Positions 1 to 6,909 of a stretch of 33,417 nucleotides of DNA are shown here, piece by piece. The notes below the pieces were generated by a model. That model had not been told where the DNA came from. It ran no database searches and worked only from the letters and a program-made list of their open reading frames with translations. Both the position numbers and the translations under genes were made by a program. Source of the DNA: an uncultured Bacteroidales bacterium (GTDB lineage Bacteria; Bacteroidota; Bacteroidia; Bacteroidales; Bacteroidaceae); the NCBI GenBank assembly GCA_902760345.1, contig CACWFY010000028.1, positions 1 to 33,417 on the forward strand. Direction: 5' to 3'. The first letter of the stretch is position 1. Every line of letters begins with the position of its first letter.

Positions 1-1
1 A

Positions 2-226
2 TATCTCAAATACCTGCAGAAATATGATATGCAACCAGATGAGAATCCACCTATCGGTCTTCTGCTATGCAGCGAAGGTAATACAGAACATATTGAACTT
101 ATGATGCTGAACGAGGATCACATCAAAGTGGCTCAATACCTTACCTGCTTACCAGATAAACAGTGGTTTATTGACAAACTCAATCGTTCAATACTCATTG
201 CTAAGGAATATAATGACAATCGCTAA
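2..226 (+). CDS. DUF1016/YhcG-type protein, C-terminal end (partial)
   Basis: The frame is open from the left edge and stops at TAA 224-226, so only about 74 C-terminal residues are visible. The stretches YLKYLQKYD, NPPIGLLLCSEG and a later LPDKQWFIDKL match my knowledge of the C-terminal PD-(D/E)xK-type domain of DUF1016 (YhcG) proteins, in which an ENPPIG-I-LC motif is typical. These proteins are often found near restriction-modification or other defence genes; their exact function is not settled. The ATG at 29 is internal, not the start, because coding sequence continues upstream of it. The rest of the gene is outside the window. Confidence 0.7.
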   Translation, partial: YLKYLQKYDMQPDENPPIGLLLCSEGNTEHIELMMLNEDHIKVAQYLTCLPDKQWFIDKLNRSILIAKEYNDNR

Positions 227-354
227 GGAATATCCGCACAGTCGTTGGGTAATAGGACGTAGCCTAATACGCACTTTTCTAGCAAGTGCCACACAAAATG
301 CCGCAATCAGTTCAAGAGCGTTGAGCAAGCTCAAAAGAAAAAGTTGATCCCTGA

Positions 355-386
355 TTTGTTCAGTTCGAAGAAATTATGTACCTTTG
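355..386 (+). promoter_or_regulatory. Bacteroidetes-type promoter
   Basis: A TTTG at 355-358 is followed by a 20-bp spacer and TACCTTTG at 379-386, a full match to the Bacteroidetes -33/-7 pattern. Transcription would start near 390, at the foot of a strong hairpin. The nearest rightward gene starts at 729 and has its own promoter, so the transcript may be a small RNA or a very long leader. Confidence 0.55.
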
Positions 387-432
387 CACCCGATGATGAG
401 TCATAGTACGGTTGCTGGCTCAGCATCGGGTG
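387..432 (+). repeat. Hairpin at the transcript start
   Basis: CACCCGATG at 387-395 pairs exactly with CATCGGGTG at 424-432. Inside it, TGAG (397-400) pairs with CTCA (419-422), giving a 13-bp stem with one A/G mismatch and an 18-nt loop. It starts one base after the -7 box, so it would cap the 5' end of the RNA. A 15-codon frame (ATG 393, TGA 438-440) lies within it. It could be a stabilising 5' hairpin, a small RNA or part of a dispersed repeat. Confidence 0.5.
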
Positions 433-547
433 TTCTTTGATGCAGTTTATAGCAGAATGTGGAATTGAGTACGGTCTCCAATTCGTAACCCAGTTTTTCC
501 TCAATTCCCCAGACTGCCTTTATACAAAGAAAAGCTGAGAATTCTTC

Positions 548-595
548 CAAAGTTACGAAAAGTCGAGCGAAATACAAAACAAACGCGTTTGTTTT
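548..595 (-). promoter_or_regulatory. Leftward promoter with 20-bp palindrome
   Basis: On the minus strand TTTTG (575-579) is followed by a 19-bp spacer and TAACTTTG (548-555), a very good Bacteroidetes promoter. Its -33 end overlaps the perfect palindrome AAAACAAACGCGTTTGTTTT at 576-595. A palindrome here could bind a dimeric regulator, or it may be part of a promoter-bearing dispersed repeat. No clear gene follows to the left before the DUF1016-type gene. Confidence 0.5.
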
Positions 596-635
596 TATTT
601 GACGTGTACTGAATATATTAAAATAATGTGTGACT

Positions 636-680
636 TTTCGTACGAAAGTGTTTATGTGTGGTATTTATTTCGTAACTTTG
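636..680 (+). promoter_or_regulatory. Probable promoter of the C10 protease gene
   Basis: TAACTTTG at 673-680 is a full -7 match. The -33 region at 650-654 (GTTTA) is a weaker match, 19 bp upstream. The perfect 12-bp palindrome TTTCGTACGAAA at 636-647 sits just upstream of the -33 position and could be an operator. The transcript would have a leader of about 45 nt before the ATG at 729. Confidence 0.5.
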
Positions 681-728
681 CGCGCAGAAAATCGCGAGTA
701 TAAAAAGAACAAATAAACCTTCACATCA

Positions 729-3323
729 ATGAAAAAGATTCTAATGACGTTGACCTGCGGTCGAGCCTGCTCATACTCGGCAAAACGAACAGATTCGTTT
801 TGCGCTCGCTCAATCGCAGCCTTGGCAGTCTTCTTTTGCTGCATTTTAACGCTCCATGCACAACCCATCAGCGAGCAGCTGGCGATGGAGCGCGCCCTGC
901 AATACATGAACAGCAACCGCTCGTCGGCCAACGCCCGACGGATGGCAGCGCCCGCCCTCAAGGGTAGCAAGGCGCTCATGCCGGCCCCGACGGAGGCGAC
1001 GAAAATTTATGCGTTCAACATCGAAGGCGGCGGCTTCGTCATCGCCTCGGGCGATCAGCGCACGCTGCCAGTGCTGGGCTACAGCACGACGGGCAGCATC
1101 GACTGGAGCCGGATGCCGGAGAACATGCGTTCATGGCTGAAACTGTACGACGAGGCCATCGCCACGCTCGACGGCCATACGGGCTTCCGTGACGGCGAAC
1201 AGACCGCCACACCGTCGTATGGCCAAGGCACAGCCACTGCGCAATTGTCACGCCGTGCCGCGCGCGTGGCGGTGGAACCGCTTATCACGACGCATTGGGA
1301 TCAGGGTGCACCCTACTGGGACCAGGTTCCGACCTACCAGGGGCCGGAACCGTCTCTGCGTAACAAGCAGTGCTACGCGGGCTGCGTGGCTACGGCCATG
1401 GCGCAGGTCATGAACTACTGGCAGTGGCCCAACACAGTACCCAACGAAATACCCGATTACGACTATAACATCCAATATAACGGTCAGAATTACACGTGGC
1501 ATTTCGATGCCCTTCCCCCGACGAAGTTCGAATGGGAATTGATGCTCAACGACTATGACGTGTGGAACCCCGAAACCAAACAATACGAGCCATTAGGTAC
1601 CGACGAGCAGCGCAGGGCCGTAGCCGCGCTGATGCGCTACTGCGGGCAGTCTTTAGACATGAAGTATGGACCGGCTGAGAAAGGCGGTTCTGAGGCATAT
1701 TACTGGAAAGTTGCACGGGCTCTCGTCAACAACTTCGACTACAGTGCCGCACAATTTATCGAGCACAGATTCTTCCCCAGTATCGACGAATGGGAGGAGA
1801 TCATCTACGGTGAATTGGCCGCAGGGCGTCCAGTGGTTTATGGCGGCCAAAGCGATTCGGGCGGTCATGCCTTCGTGTGCGACGGCTACGACGGCAATGG
1901 ACTGTTCCACATCAACTGGGGCTGGAGCGGCGAGTGCGATGCCTATTTCGCGCTCGCCGTGCTCAATCCCTACAACAACACCAGTGCGGGCAGTGGCAGC
2001 AGCGGCATCGGCTATTGCATCGACGAGAATGCCACCATCTACATCGACCCGAAGATGGAGCCGCAGCCCTTCAGGAACGGCGAAAGCGTGGGCCGCATCT
2101 ACCAATACGTACCTTGCGAATATAAAGATAACGAAGTAGGGTGCTATTATTCGTTCTTTGGACAGGACAACGAGGAAGCCGACTTTGCCTTTGGCATCAT
2201 AGATGCCAAGGGACAACTGCAACCCTTGTTCATGAGCGATGAAGAATACAGTACCGTCGTGCCTTACAATGTGATTCCCAACAAAGGCTTTGTCGTTACA
2301 ATCGACGCCACGATGTTCACCGCCGGGCAGGCTGTCAACCTCTATCCCATGCTGCGCTTCCGCCATCCGGGCGAGCAGTGGCAGATCATCCCCCCGATGG
2401 AGCAGAGCGTGACCGTGGGGCGCGACTACGAGGGCAACTTCTTCATACGCCCGAACCTGAAGACCTATAACATGCAACTCACTGGCATCGCTATCACCAA
2501 GGGCACCGGCCGACTGGGTGAGCGCAGCGACCTCACCATCCGTGTCCGCAACTACGGGTCGTCTGACTACATCCGCGAACTCTATCTCCGCCCCATCTAT
2601 CTCGGCCACATCAAGCCGGAGGAGTATGGCGCCGCTCCCGTTCTGGCTCAGGGTCCGATGATGAAATGTGGAGCCTACATCCCAGCCAACGGCGAGGCTG
2701 ATGTCACCTTCAGTTTTGTACCCGAATACGGCGGCATGGTGTCCTTCTGTGCCTACACCGATAACCAATACATCGGCGAGCTGCCGTACCAACTCAATAA
2801 CGACACCCTGACCAACTACCATAACTACATAGAGAACAATAGCTATCTCTCGCACGACGGCGACCAGTGGTACTGGAACGTAGAACTGGCTGACCGCCAA
2901 GGCGTGAAGATGCCACACTGGATTCCGTCCGACAATCTCTTCCTGAACATCACATTCGCAGTCAACAAGAACTTGGTGCAGAGGTTGATGCTGAAGCAGG
3001 AACTGCACGACTATCTCCTTGCCCTGCCCGACAACATCGGCACCGGCAACTACACCTTCACCTACCAGATGCCTGTCGATGTCAGCAAGCCGGGTGAATA
3101 TTACTTTGACTCCTACATTGCTGAGGTTGTGAACAACAAGCTGATCAGCTACTGCTGCGCCAATACCTATAGCTTCACCATCGACGATCCTACGGGCATC
3201 GAGGAAGTGAAAAGCGAGAATGGCGCTGGCACAGTGTTTGACCTACAGGGACGTCCACTCAGCGGCAAACCCAGTCGCCGTGGCCTCTATATCCAAGGCA
3301 ACAAGAAGATATTCGTTAGATAA
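729..3323 (+). CDS. Secreted C10-family cysteine protease (streptopain-like)
   Basis: 864 residues. The N-terminus is a long signal peptide: basic start, hydrophobic core ALAVFFCCIL and likely cleavage near HA|QP (residues 44/45). A Spi-type propeptide follows to about residue 180. The peptidase domain has the active-site cysteine in CYAGCVATAMAQVM (Cys219) and the histidine in SGGHAFVCDGY (His380), then INWGWSG, all typical of peptidase family C10 (streptopain, interpain, periodontain). The remaining 450 residues are probably beta-rich. The tail has FDLQGR and GLYIQGNKKIFV, a common ending of exported Prevotella proteins and probably a sorting/anchoring tail. It likely degrades host or dietary protein outside the cell. 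An imperfect palindrome is embedded in the signal-peptide coding sequence. Start ATG 729 lies about 45 bp after a -7 box. Confidence 0.85.
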   Translation: MKKILMTLTCGRACSYSAKRTDSFCARSIAALAVFFCCILTLHAQPISEQLAMERALQYMNSNRSSANARRMAAPALKGSKALMPAPTEATKIYAFNIEGGGFVIASGDQRTLPVLGYSTTGSIDWSRMPENMRSWLKLYDEAIATLDGHTGFRDGEQTATPSYGQGTATAQLSRRAARVAVEPLITTHWDQGAPYWDQVPTYQGPEPSLRNKQCYAGCVATAMAQVMNYWQWPNTVPNEIPDYDYNIQYNGQNYTWHFDALPPTKFEWELMLNDYDVWNPETKQYEPLGTDEQRRAVAALMRYCGQSLDMKYGPAEKGGSEAYYWKVARALVNNFDYSAAQFIEHRFFPSIDEWEEIIYGELAAGRPVVYGGQSDSGGHAFVCDGYDGNGLFHINWGWSGECDAYFALAVLNPYNNTSAGSGSSGIGYCIDENATIYIDPKMEPQPFRNGESVGRIYQYVPCEYKDNEVGCYYSFFGQDNEEADFAFGIIDAKGQLQPLFMSDEEYSTVVPYNVIPNKGFVVTIDATMFTAGQAVNLYPMLRFRHPGEQWQIIPPMEQSVTVGRDYEGNFFIRPNLKTYNMQLTGIAITKGTGRLGERSDLTIRVRNYGSSDYIRELYLRPIYLGHIKPEEYGAAPVLAQGPMMKCGAYIPANGEADVTFSFVPEYGGMVSFCAYTDNQYIGELPYQLNNDTLTNYHNYIENNSYLSHDGDQWYWNVELADRQGVKMPHWIPSDNLFLNITFAVNKNLVQRLMLKQELHDYLLALPDNIGTGNYTFTYQMPVDVSKPGEYYFDSYIAEVVNNKLISYCCANTYSFTIDDPTGIEEVKSENGAGTVFDLQGRPLSGKPSRRGLYIQGNKKIFVR
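756..818. repeat. Imperfect palindrome inside the signal-peptide coding region
   Basis: The core GCAAAACGAA (780-789) and TTCGTTTTGC (794-803) form a perfect 10-bp stem with a CAGA loop. Outer arms TGCGGTCGAG (756-765) and CTCAATCGCA (809-818) pair at 8 of 10 positions. It encodes about residues 10-30 of the protease, the unusually Cys/Arg-rich stretch before the hydrophobic core. It looks like a REP-type dispersed repeat that became part of the coding sequence. Confidence 0.55.
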
Positions 3324-3336
3324 TAATCGACGTTGT

Positions 3337-3421
3337 GTCAAAGTTGCGTTTTCGCGCTGTCAATCCTATGTTTTCACCTCGTGAATCCTATGCTTTGACA
3401 ATGTGAAAACGCAACTTTGAC
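3337..3421. repeat. Long hairpin downstream of the protease
   Basis: GTCAAAGTTGCGTTTTC (3337-3353) is perfectly inverted at 3405-3421, a 17-bp stem. The interior repeats AATCCTATG twice, followed by TTTCACCTCGTG and CTTTGACAATGTG. It lies 14 bp after the protease stop codon. It could end or protect the protease mRNA, though no T-run follows, so it may instead be a dispersed palindromic repeat. Confidence 0.55.
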
Positions 3422-3490
3422 CGCGTCGATGTGGCACATGATGACCAGCGATGTGGGACATGATCGACGAAAAAGTGTTACCTCTTACCT

Positions 3491-3567
3491 GAGAGTTACC
3501 TTTCCGTATGCCCTTTCTACAAAGGCATTCCAAGAGATTTAGTTAACAGTTAGGTCTTTTTGCGAAA
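3491..3567 (+). repeat. 77-bp dispersed repeat, left copy
   Basis: This segment, starting GAGAGTTACCTTTC and ending GTCTTTTTGCGAAA, recurs inverted at 33228-33304 with no gaps and 6 mismatches in 77 bp by my alignment. A looser match may continue upstream. It carries no gene and lies between two genes, as expected of a REP- or MITE-like repeat. Confidence 0.75.
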
Positions 3568-3740
3568 TCCCCTGCTTCTGACATTTCTGTTAATGAAACG
3601 ACTACTATCAAGGCTGTGTCAAAAAAGAGTGGTTACTTTAGAAATGTGGTAGAGGCAACATATACTATAGATCCACACCTTCGTGCTTTCTCTTGGGATT
3701 TGAGGTATGTCTTTGGGATGCTTACAACAAGTGCTTGATC

Positions 3741-4007
3741 TTAGAAGAACAGTATCGGTAACGAGTTCTTTTGCTTCTGTGATAGTTCGTCCTTCATGCG
3801 AGTGATGGCCGTCTTGAAGAAGAAAGCAATGAGGTGTTCGTCGGTGCCTTCTGTGTGAATTTGCTTGAGGGCAGAAATGTAGGCAGAGTGAGCAGAGAAC
3901 AGAATCTCGTTGTATTCCATCCACTGCTGTCGTCCCATCTTGTCAGCTATCTGCTGCTGATATTCTTTGCGGACGCTCTCGTACTCTTCGATTTCCTTCT
4001 CGAACAT
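3741..4007 (-). pseudogene. Fic family protein remnant with internal deletion
   Basis: 88 residues from ATG 4007. The first half (FEKEIEEYE, then MEYNEILFSAHS) matches the N-terminus of Bacteroidales Fic proteins, where I would expect an IEGNSF-type inhibitory motif next. Instead the frame passes directly into YISALKQIHTEGTDEHLIAF and MKDELSQKQK, which matches the C-terminus of the same family. The Fic core with HPFxDGNGR is absent, so AMP transfer is impossible. The join is in frame, and a good promoter remains just upstream (4013-4042), so a short peptide may still be made. A frame open to 4046 includes residues encoded upstream of the transcription start, so 4007 is preferred; the mRNA would be nearly leaderless. 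Confidence 0.7.
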
Positions 4008-4012
4008 GTGTG

Positions 4013-4042
4013 CAAAGATACTAATAATTTTCGAATCAGCAA
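4013..4042 (-). promoter_or_regulatory. Promoter of the Fic remnant
   Basis: Minus strand: TTG (4040-4042), a 19-bp spacer, TATCTTTG (4013-4020), then CACAC and the ATG at 4007. The start codon lies only 5 nt after the -7 box, which implies a leaderless or nearly leaderless mRNA. Confidence 0.5.
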
Positions 4043-4103
4043 GCATTTGCAGTAAAAATGAATCTTTTATTAGCTTTCTCTTCGTTTAATCAAAATTTTG
4101 TAC

Positions 4104-4111
4104 TATCTTTG
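4104..4111 (+). promoter_or_regulatory. -7 box of the K+ channel gene
   Basis: TATCTTTG at 4104-4111 matches the Bacteroidetes -7 consensus, 30 bp before the ATG at 4142. No strong TTTG is seen at -33. Confidence 0.5.
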
Positions 4112-4141
4112 CAAAGTAATAACCGATAAAAACCTTGTGTG

Positions 4142-4888
4142 ATGAAAAGACTACTCGTACATATCAACAACATCATTGAGCCGTTTAACGACAATAAGAT
4201 GTCGCGCATTTACGATTGGGTGATGTTGATAGCCATCGTTATTGGCATATTCCCTTTGCTGTTTCGCATGCACCACGAACTGTTCTGGTATTTCGACCTG
4301 GTATCGTGCGTATGCTTCATTGTGGACTATCTGCTGCGCTGGGTGACGAGCGTGATACGGTCTGAGAAGCACTCGTGGGTGGCGGCAGTGCGCTATCCGT
4401 TTACGCCGATGGCCATCATAGACCTGCTGTCGATACTGCCTACCATCAACCTGCTGACGCCGACGTTCAAGGTGGCCCGTGTGTCGCGTCTGCTTAGACT
4501 GTTGAGGGTGGTTAAGGTGATACGCTACTTTGAGCCGTTGGAAATCATTATTACTGTCATCAAGAAACAGATGAAGATATTGCAGGCTGTCCTTTCTGTA
4601 GCGCTATTCTACATCTTTGTGACGGCGATGATTATGTTCAACGCCGAGGAGGACATCAATCCGGAAACGGGCGAATATCTGTTCGAGAGTTTCTTTGATG
4701 CCTTCTATTGGGCATCATGCACGCTGACCACGGTAGGCTATGGTGACCTGTATCCCATCTCGACGACGGGTCGCGTGATTAGCATCATCTCGTCGATGGT
4801 GGGTATAGCCATCATTGCATTGCCCTCGGGTGTGATTACTGCGGGCTATCTGGACGAGCTGCGAGAGCGGAAGAAGAATGAAGAATGA
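4142..4888 (+). CDS. Voltage-gated K+ channel (six-TM ion transporter family)
   Basis: 248 residues. An inner-membrane channel with a voltage-sensor domain (S1-S4) and a pore domain. S4 carries regularly spaced arginines (RVSRLLRLLRVVKVIRYF, about residues 113-130). The pore helix ends in the K+ selectivity filter TTVGYGD (about 196-202), and S6 contains GIAIIALPSGVITAGY. The short charged C-terminus ends without a regulatory domain. Length fits bacterial Kv channels. A GTG at 4139 is also in frame, but ATG 4142 is the more natural start. It converges with the LuxR-type gene, whose stop codon is directly adjacent. It probably sets or senses membrane potential; its physiological role is unknown. 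Confidence 0.85.
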   Translation: MKRLLVHINNIIEPFNDNKMSRIYDWVMLIAIVIGIFPLLFRMHHELFWYFDLVSCVCFIVDYLLRWVTSVIRSEKHSWVAAVRYPFTPMAIIDLLSILPTINLLTPTFKVARVSRLLRLLRVVKVIRYFEPLEIIITVIKKQMKILQAVLSVALFYIFVTAMIMFNAEEDINPETGEYLFESFFDAFYWASCTLTTVGYGDLYPISTTGRVISIISSMVGIAIIALPSGVITAGYLDELRERKKNEE

Positions 4889-5497
4889 TCAGTTGTGCAG
4901 ACTGGTGATGTCTACATAGCCGTGGGTGACAGCATAGATGGTGAGGGCAGAGAGACTCTTGATGCCCAGTTTATCGGTAATGTTTTTGCGATGTGTGATG
5001 ACTGTCGACAGGCTGATGTGTAGCCTATCGGCCACTTCTTTGTTGATGTGTCCCTGAACAATAAGGCTTAGCACCTCGACCTCGCGTTTGCTAAGCACAG
5101 GGGTGACTTCTGTCTGGACATCGTGTGGCAGGTTGCGCCCGTGGCTGTGGGCATGCTGCTGGAGTGCAAGTATCGAATGGATGAGTTTCTGCTCGGGCTG
5201 GTCAATGCGCAGACAGTGAAAGTCGGCTGTAAGTTCGTTGCCGGACGACGAGAGTACGATGGTCTTCCGCTTGCGTTCGTCGAAGAACGGCCTGTTGGCA
5301 ACGACAATCTCAGCAGCGACGAAATAGTGGGCGTATTGGTCAGGGTCGTTGTCTGCCAGTTCGGCAAAAGAAATGAAGGTGTCGACCTTCATCACAGGCA
5401 TCACTAACTGAAGAATCTGCCTTAATCCGAGGAGTGACAGCGTATTGCCATCTATGATGGCGATGTTGGGGTTTACGGTTCTTTTCGTCTCTGGCAT
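4889..5497 (-). CDS. LuxR-type regulator with degenerate receiver
   Basis: 202 residues. The C-terminal third is a clear LuxR/GerE helix-turn-helix (about 135-182: LSKREVEVLSLIVQGHINKE, then THRKNITDKLGI). The N-terminal 120 residues resemble a response-regulator receiver (NIAIIDGN at the first strand), but the strand that should carry the phospho-acceptor aspartate reads EIVVANRP, with no Asp. It is therefore probably not controlled by ordinary phosphotransfer. Last gene of the minus-strand signalling operon, 8 bp after the alarmone synthetase stop codon. It is a good candidate for the transcriptional output of that module, although its targets are unknown. Confidence 0.75.
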   Translation of the reverse strand: MPETKRTVNPNIAIIDGNTLSLLGLRQILQLVMPVMKVDTFISFAELADNDPDQYAHYFVAAEIVVANRPFFDERKRKTIVLSSSGNELTADFHCLRIDQPEQKLIHSILALQQHAHSHGRNLPHDVQTEVTPVLSKREVEVLSLIVQGHINKEVADRLHISLSTVITHRKNITDKLGIKSLSALTIYAVTHGYVDITSLHN

Positions 5498-5505
5498 AGG
5501 TGGAT

Positions 5506-6600
5506 TTATTGGTGCATGAACGACAGGCGACTGGCCTGTTCGGTGATGGTTGTCGCCAGGAATTCGTTCTGTGGCATCTTGCCGTTGATGGTGTCGAAGA
5601 GTTGAATGACTCCCGGCTTGCCGCCTCCGGATTTGAGAATGTATACGATGCAGAGGTTTTGCAAGCCAATGGTCTCTGCGAGGATGTCAATATCGGTACT
5701 GCCCAACTGGAAGAGGGCGAGCTGGTAGGCGTCGTCAGCACAGTCGCTAATCATTCTCTCTACGTCGCCCAGCGTTTCCATGCCGATAGTGCGTAGCACG
5801 GTAAGATACGGCATGAACGGTGCTTCCTGCAATTCTGCCTGTGTGATGGCTGCTATCTGCTGATTGAGTTGGTCGAAGGGTCTTAGTTGCAGGTAGCTGC
5901 GGAAGGTGTCGCCATCGAGCGAAACCTCTGACAGTTCACCGCTCTGCACCAGCTTCTGCGCTCTGCGGCGGTAGTCACTGATGGAATTGCGAATGCGGCT
6001 GAACTCATTGTCAGCGAGTTCAAGCATACCTGCCAGTCGGCTCAGGTCGCGATGATACTTGAGCGGGGTCTCAATCTCACTCTTGTAGCCGATGTCGTGC
6101 TGGATGACCGACCATACGTGTTGTAGGGCGGTACGCATCTGAAGCTCGAAACGGATCTCGTTGAGTTCGGGCATGGCCTCGTCGTAGTAGCGCGAACGCG
6201 GAAGTCTGCAGATATAGTGCAGCGAGTTGTATCCGAAGCTGTCGAACTGGTGCATCTTTCGCTTGTCTACGGAGTTCTGCCAATCTACATCGAACAGACT
6301 CTCGGCCATAGAGGCTATGCGGTCGACATCTTCGTTGTAGAACATGATAATGCGGACACCTAGAATGTCGGTAATGTCTTTCAGCGTCTGGTATTTATGG
6401 CCCTTACGCTCCAGCTTTCCGGCCAGTGATACCTCGCCTTTGATACGCGACTCCATGGAGTTGACTTCAATGCCGCATCCTTTGACAGCCTCTGTCAGTT
6501 TTTCCATGACGACCTGTCGCAGCCGGCGAAAAGAAGGTTGCTGCTGGCGGTATTCCTCCAGCAGCAACTCTCCATGTAGGTTGAGTCCGTAGTCGTTCAC
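5506..6600 (-). CDS. RelA/SpoT-type (p)ppGpp synthetase
   Basis: 364 residues, cytoplasmic. The region of about residues 45-200 is a Rel/SpoT synthetase domain: SRIKGEVSLAGKLERKG (ATP-side basic residues), DITDILGVRI (Mg-binding Asp), FGYNSLHYI (the GYxSLH motif) and ELQMRTALQHVW. It should transfer pyrophosphate from ATP to GDP or GTP. There is no HD hydrolase domain before it and no TGS/ACT region after it, so it is a small alarmone synthetase with an unrecognised helical C-terminal extension of about 150 residues. GTG start at 6598-6600, 3 bp after the STAS gene's stop codon, which implies translational coupling. Its place next to STAS suggests alarmone synthesis is linked to the partner switch (inference). 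Confidence 0.8.
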   Translation of the reverse strand: MNDYGLNLHGELLLEEYRQQQPSFRRLRQVVMEKLTEAVKGCGIEVNSMESRIKGEVSLAGKLERKGHKYQTLKDITDILGVRIIMFYNEDVDRIASMAESLFDVDWQNSVDKRKMHQFDSFGYNSLHYICRLPRSRYYDEAMPELNEIRFELQMRTALQHVWSVIQHDIGYKSEIETPLKYHRDLSRLAGMLELADNEFSRIRNSISDYRRRAQKLVQSGELSEVSLDGDTFRSYLQLRPFDQLNQQIAAITQAELQEAPFMPYLTVLRTIGMETLGDVERMISDCADDAYQLALFQLGSTDIDILAETIGLQNLCIVYILKSGGGKPGVIQLFDTINGKMPQNEFLATTITEQASRLSFMHQ

Positions 6601-6603
6601 AGC

Positions 6604-6906
6604 TTATCTGATCTCAAATAGGTTAAAGAAGCCAGTCATCATAAAGACCTTCTTGATATCATCATTGATGTTCTCGATGATGACCTTGCCGCCTTTGGCT
6701 GCGGCTTCCTTGCGAATGGTGAGGAACAGACGCAAGCCGGAACTACTGATGTATTCCAGTGAGGAGCAATCCAGCGTGATGGCCTGGTCGGCATGCTCCA
6801 ACAGGGGTGCAATTTCCTGCTGTGCCTTTACGGCTGCCGGCGTGTCAAGGCGACCAGAGACGGTGGCCAGCATTGCTCCATTGTTTTCTTTTACGTCGAA
6901 TATCAT
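6604..6906 (-). CDS. STAS-domain anti-anti-sigma factor-like protein
   Basis: 100 residues, a single STAS domain of the SpoIIAA/RsbV type. The key loop LDCSSLEYISSSGLRLFL contains the serine cluster that is phosphorylated by RsbW-type kinases in this family. The ending FFNLFEIR is also typical. It likely switches partners with the RsbW-like ATPase encoded at the head of the same strand (10759-11214), binding it when unphosphorylated. It sits between the lipoprotein gene and the alarmone synthetase with 3-bp gaps on both sides. No matching PP2C phosphatase (RsbU/SpoIIE) gene is visible here. Confidence 0.85.
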   Translation of the reverse strand: MIFDVKENNGAMLATVSGRLDTPAAVKAQQEIAPLLEHADQAITLDCSSLEYISSSGLRLFLTIRKEAAAKGGKVIIENINDDIKKVFMMTGFFNLFEIR

Positions 6907-6909
6907 AGA

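Larger units (their letters stand above)
227..728. other. Intergenic control region
   Basis: This 500-bp gap has no convincing gene. It holds a rightward promoter with a hairpin directly after it (355-432), a leftward promoter (548-579) overlapped by a 20-bp perfect palindrome (576-595), a second palindrome (636-647) and the probable promoter of the downstream protease (651-680). Bases 227-354 show nothing I can name. The leftward promoter faces the end of the DUF1016-type gene, so it could give an antisense transcript or drive a very short reading frame (about 50 codons, no ATG) ending near 405. I do not call that frame a gene. Confidence 0.6.
3324..3740. other. Repeat-rich intergenic region
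   Basis: No gene is visible. The region holds a 17-bp-stem hairpin after the protease (3337-3421), a near-duplicate pair of about 19 bp around 3427-3445 and 3449-3468 (GATGTGG-ACATGAT in both), and one copy of the long dispersed repeat (3491-3567). The stretch 3610-3740 begins GGCTGTGTCAAAAAAG, which resembles the terminal repeats of some insertion sequences. It runs into the broken Fic gene, but no transposase is present, so an IS remnant is only a possibility. Confidence 0.5.

Noticed and set aside
400-545. Short minus-strand gene (about 50 codons) downstream of the leftward promoter
   Set aside because: It lacks an ATG, runs through the 387-432 hairpin and shows no motif; the promoter alone is not enough.
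1653-3008. 451-codon open frame on the minus strand inside the C10 protease gene
   Set aside because: It is wholly antisense to a gene with clear catalytic motifs, has a low-complexity Val/His/Ala composition and shows no domain. GC-rich codon use of the real gene keeps this frame open.
3610-3740. Complete insertion sequence starting at GGCTGTGTCAAAAAAG
   Set aside because: Only one IS-end-like motif is present, with no transposase and no second inverted end.
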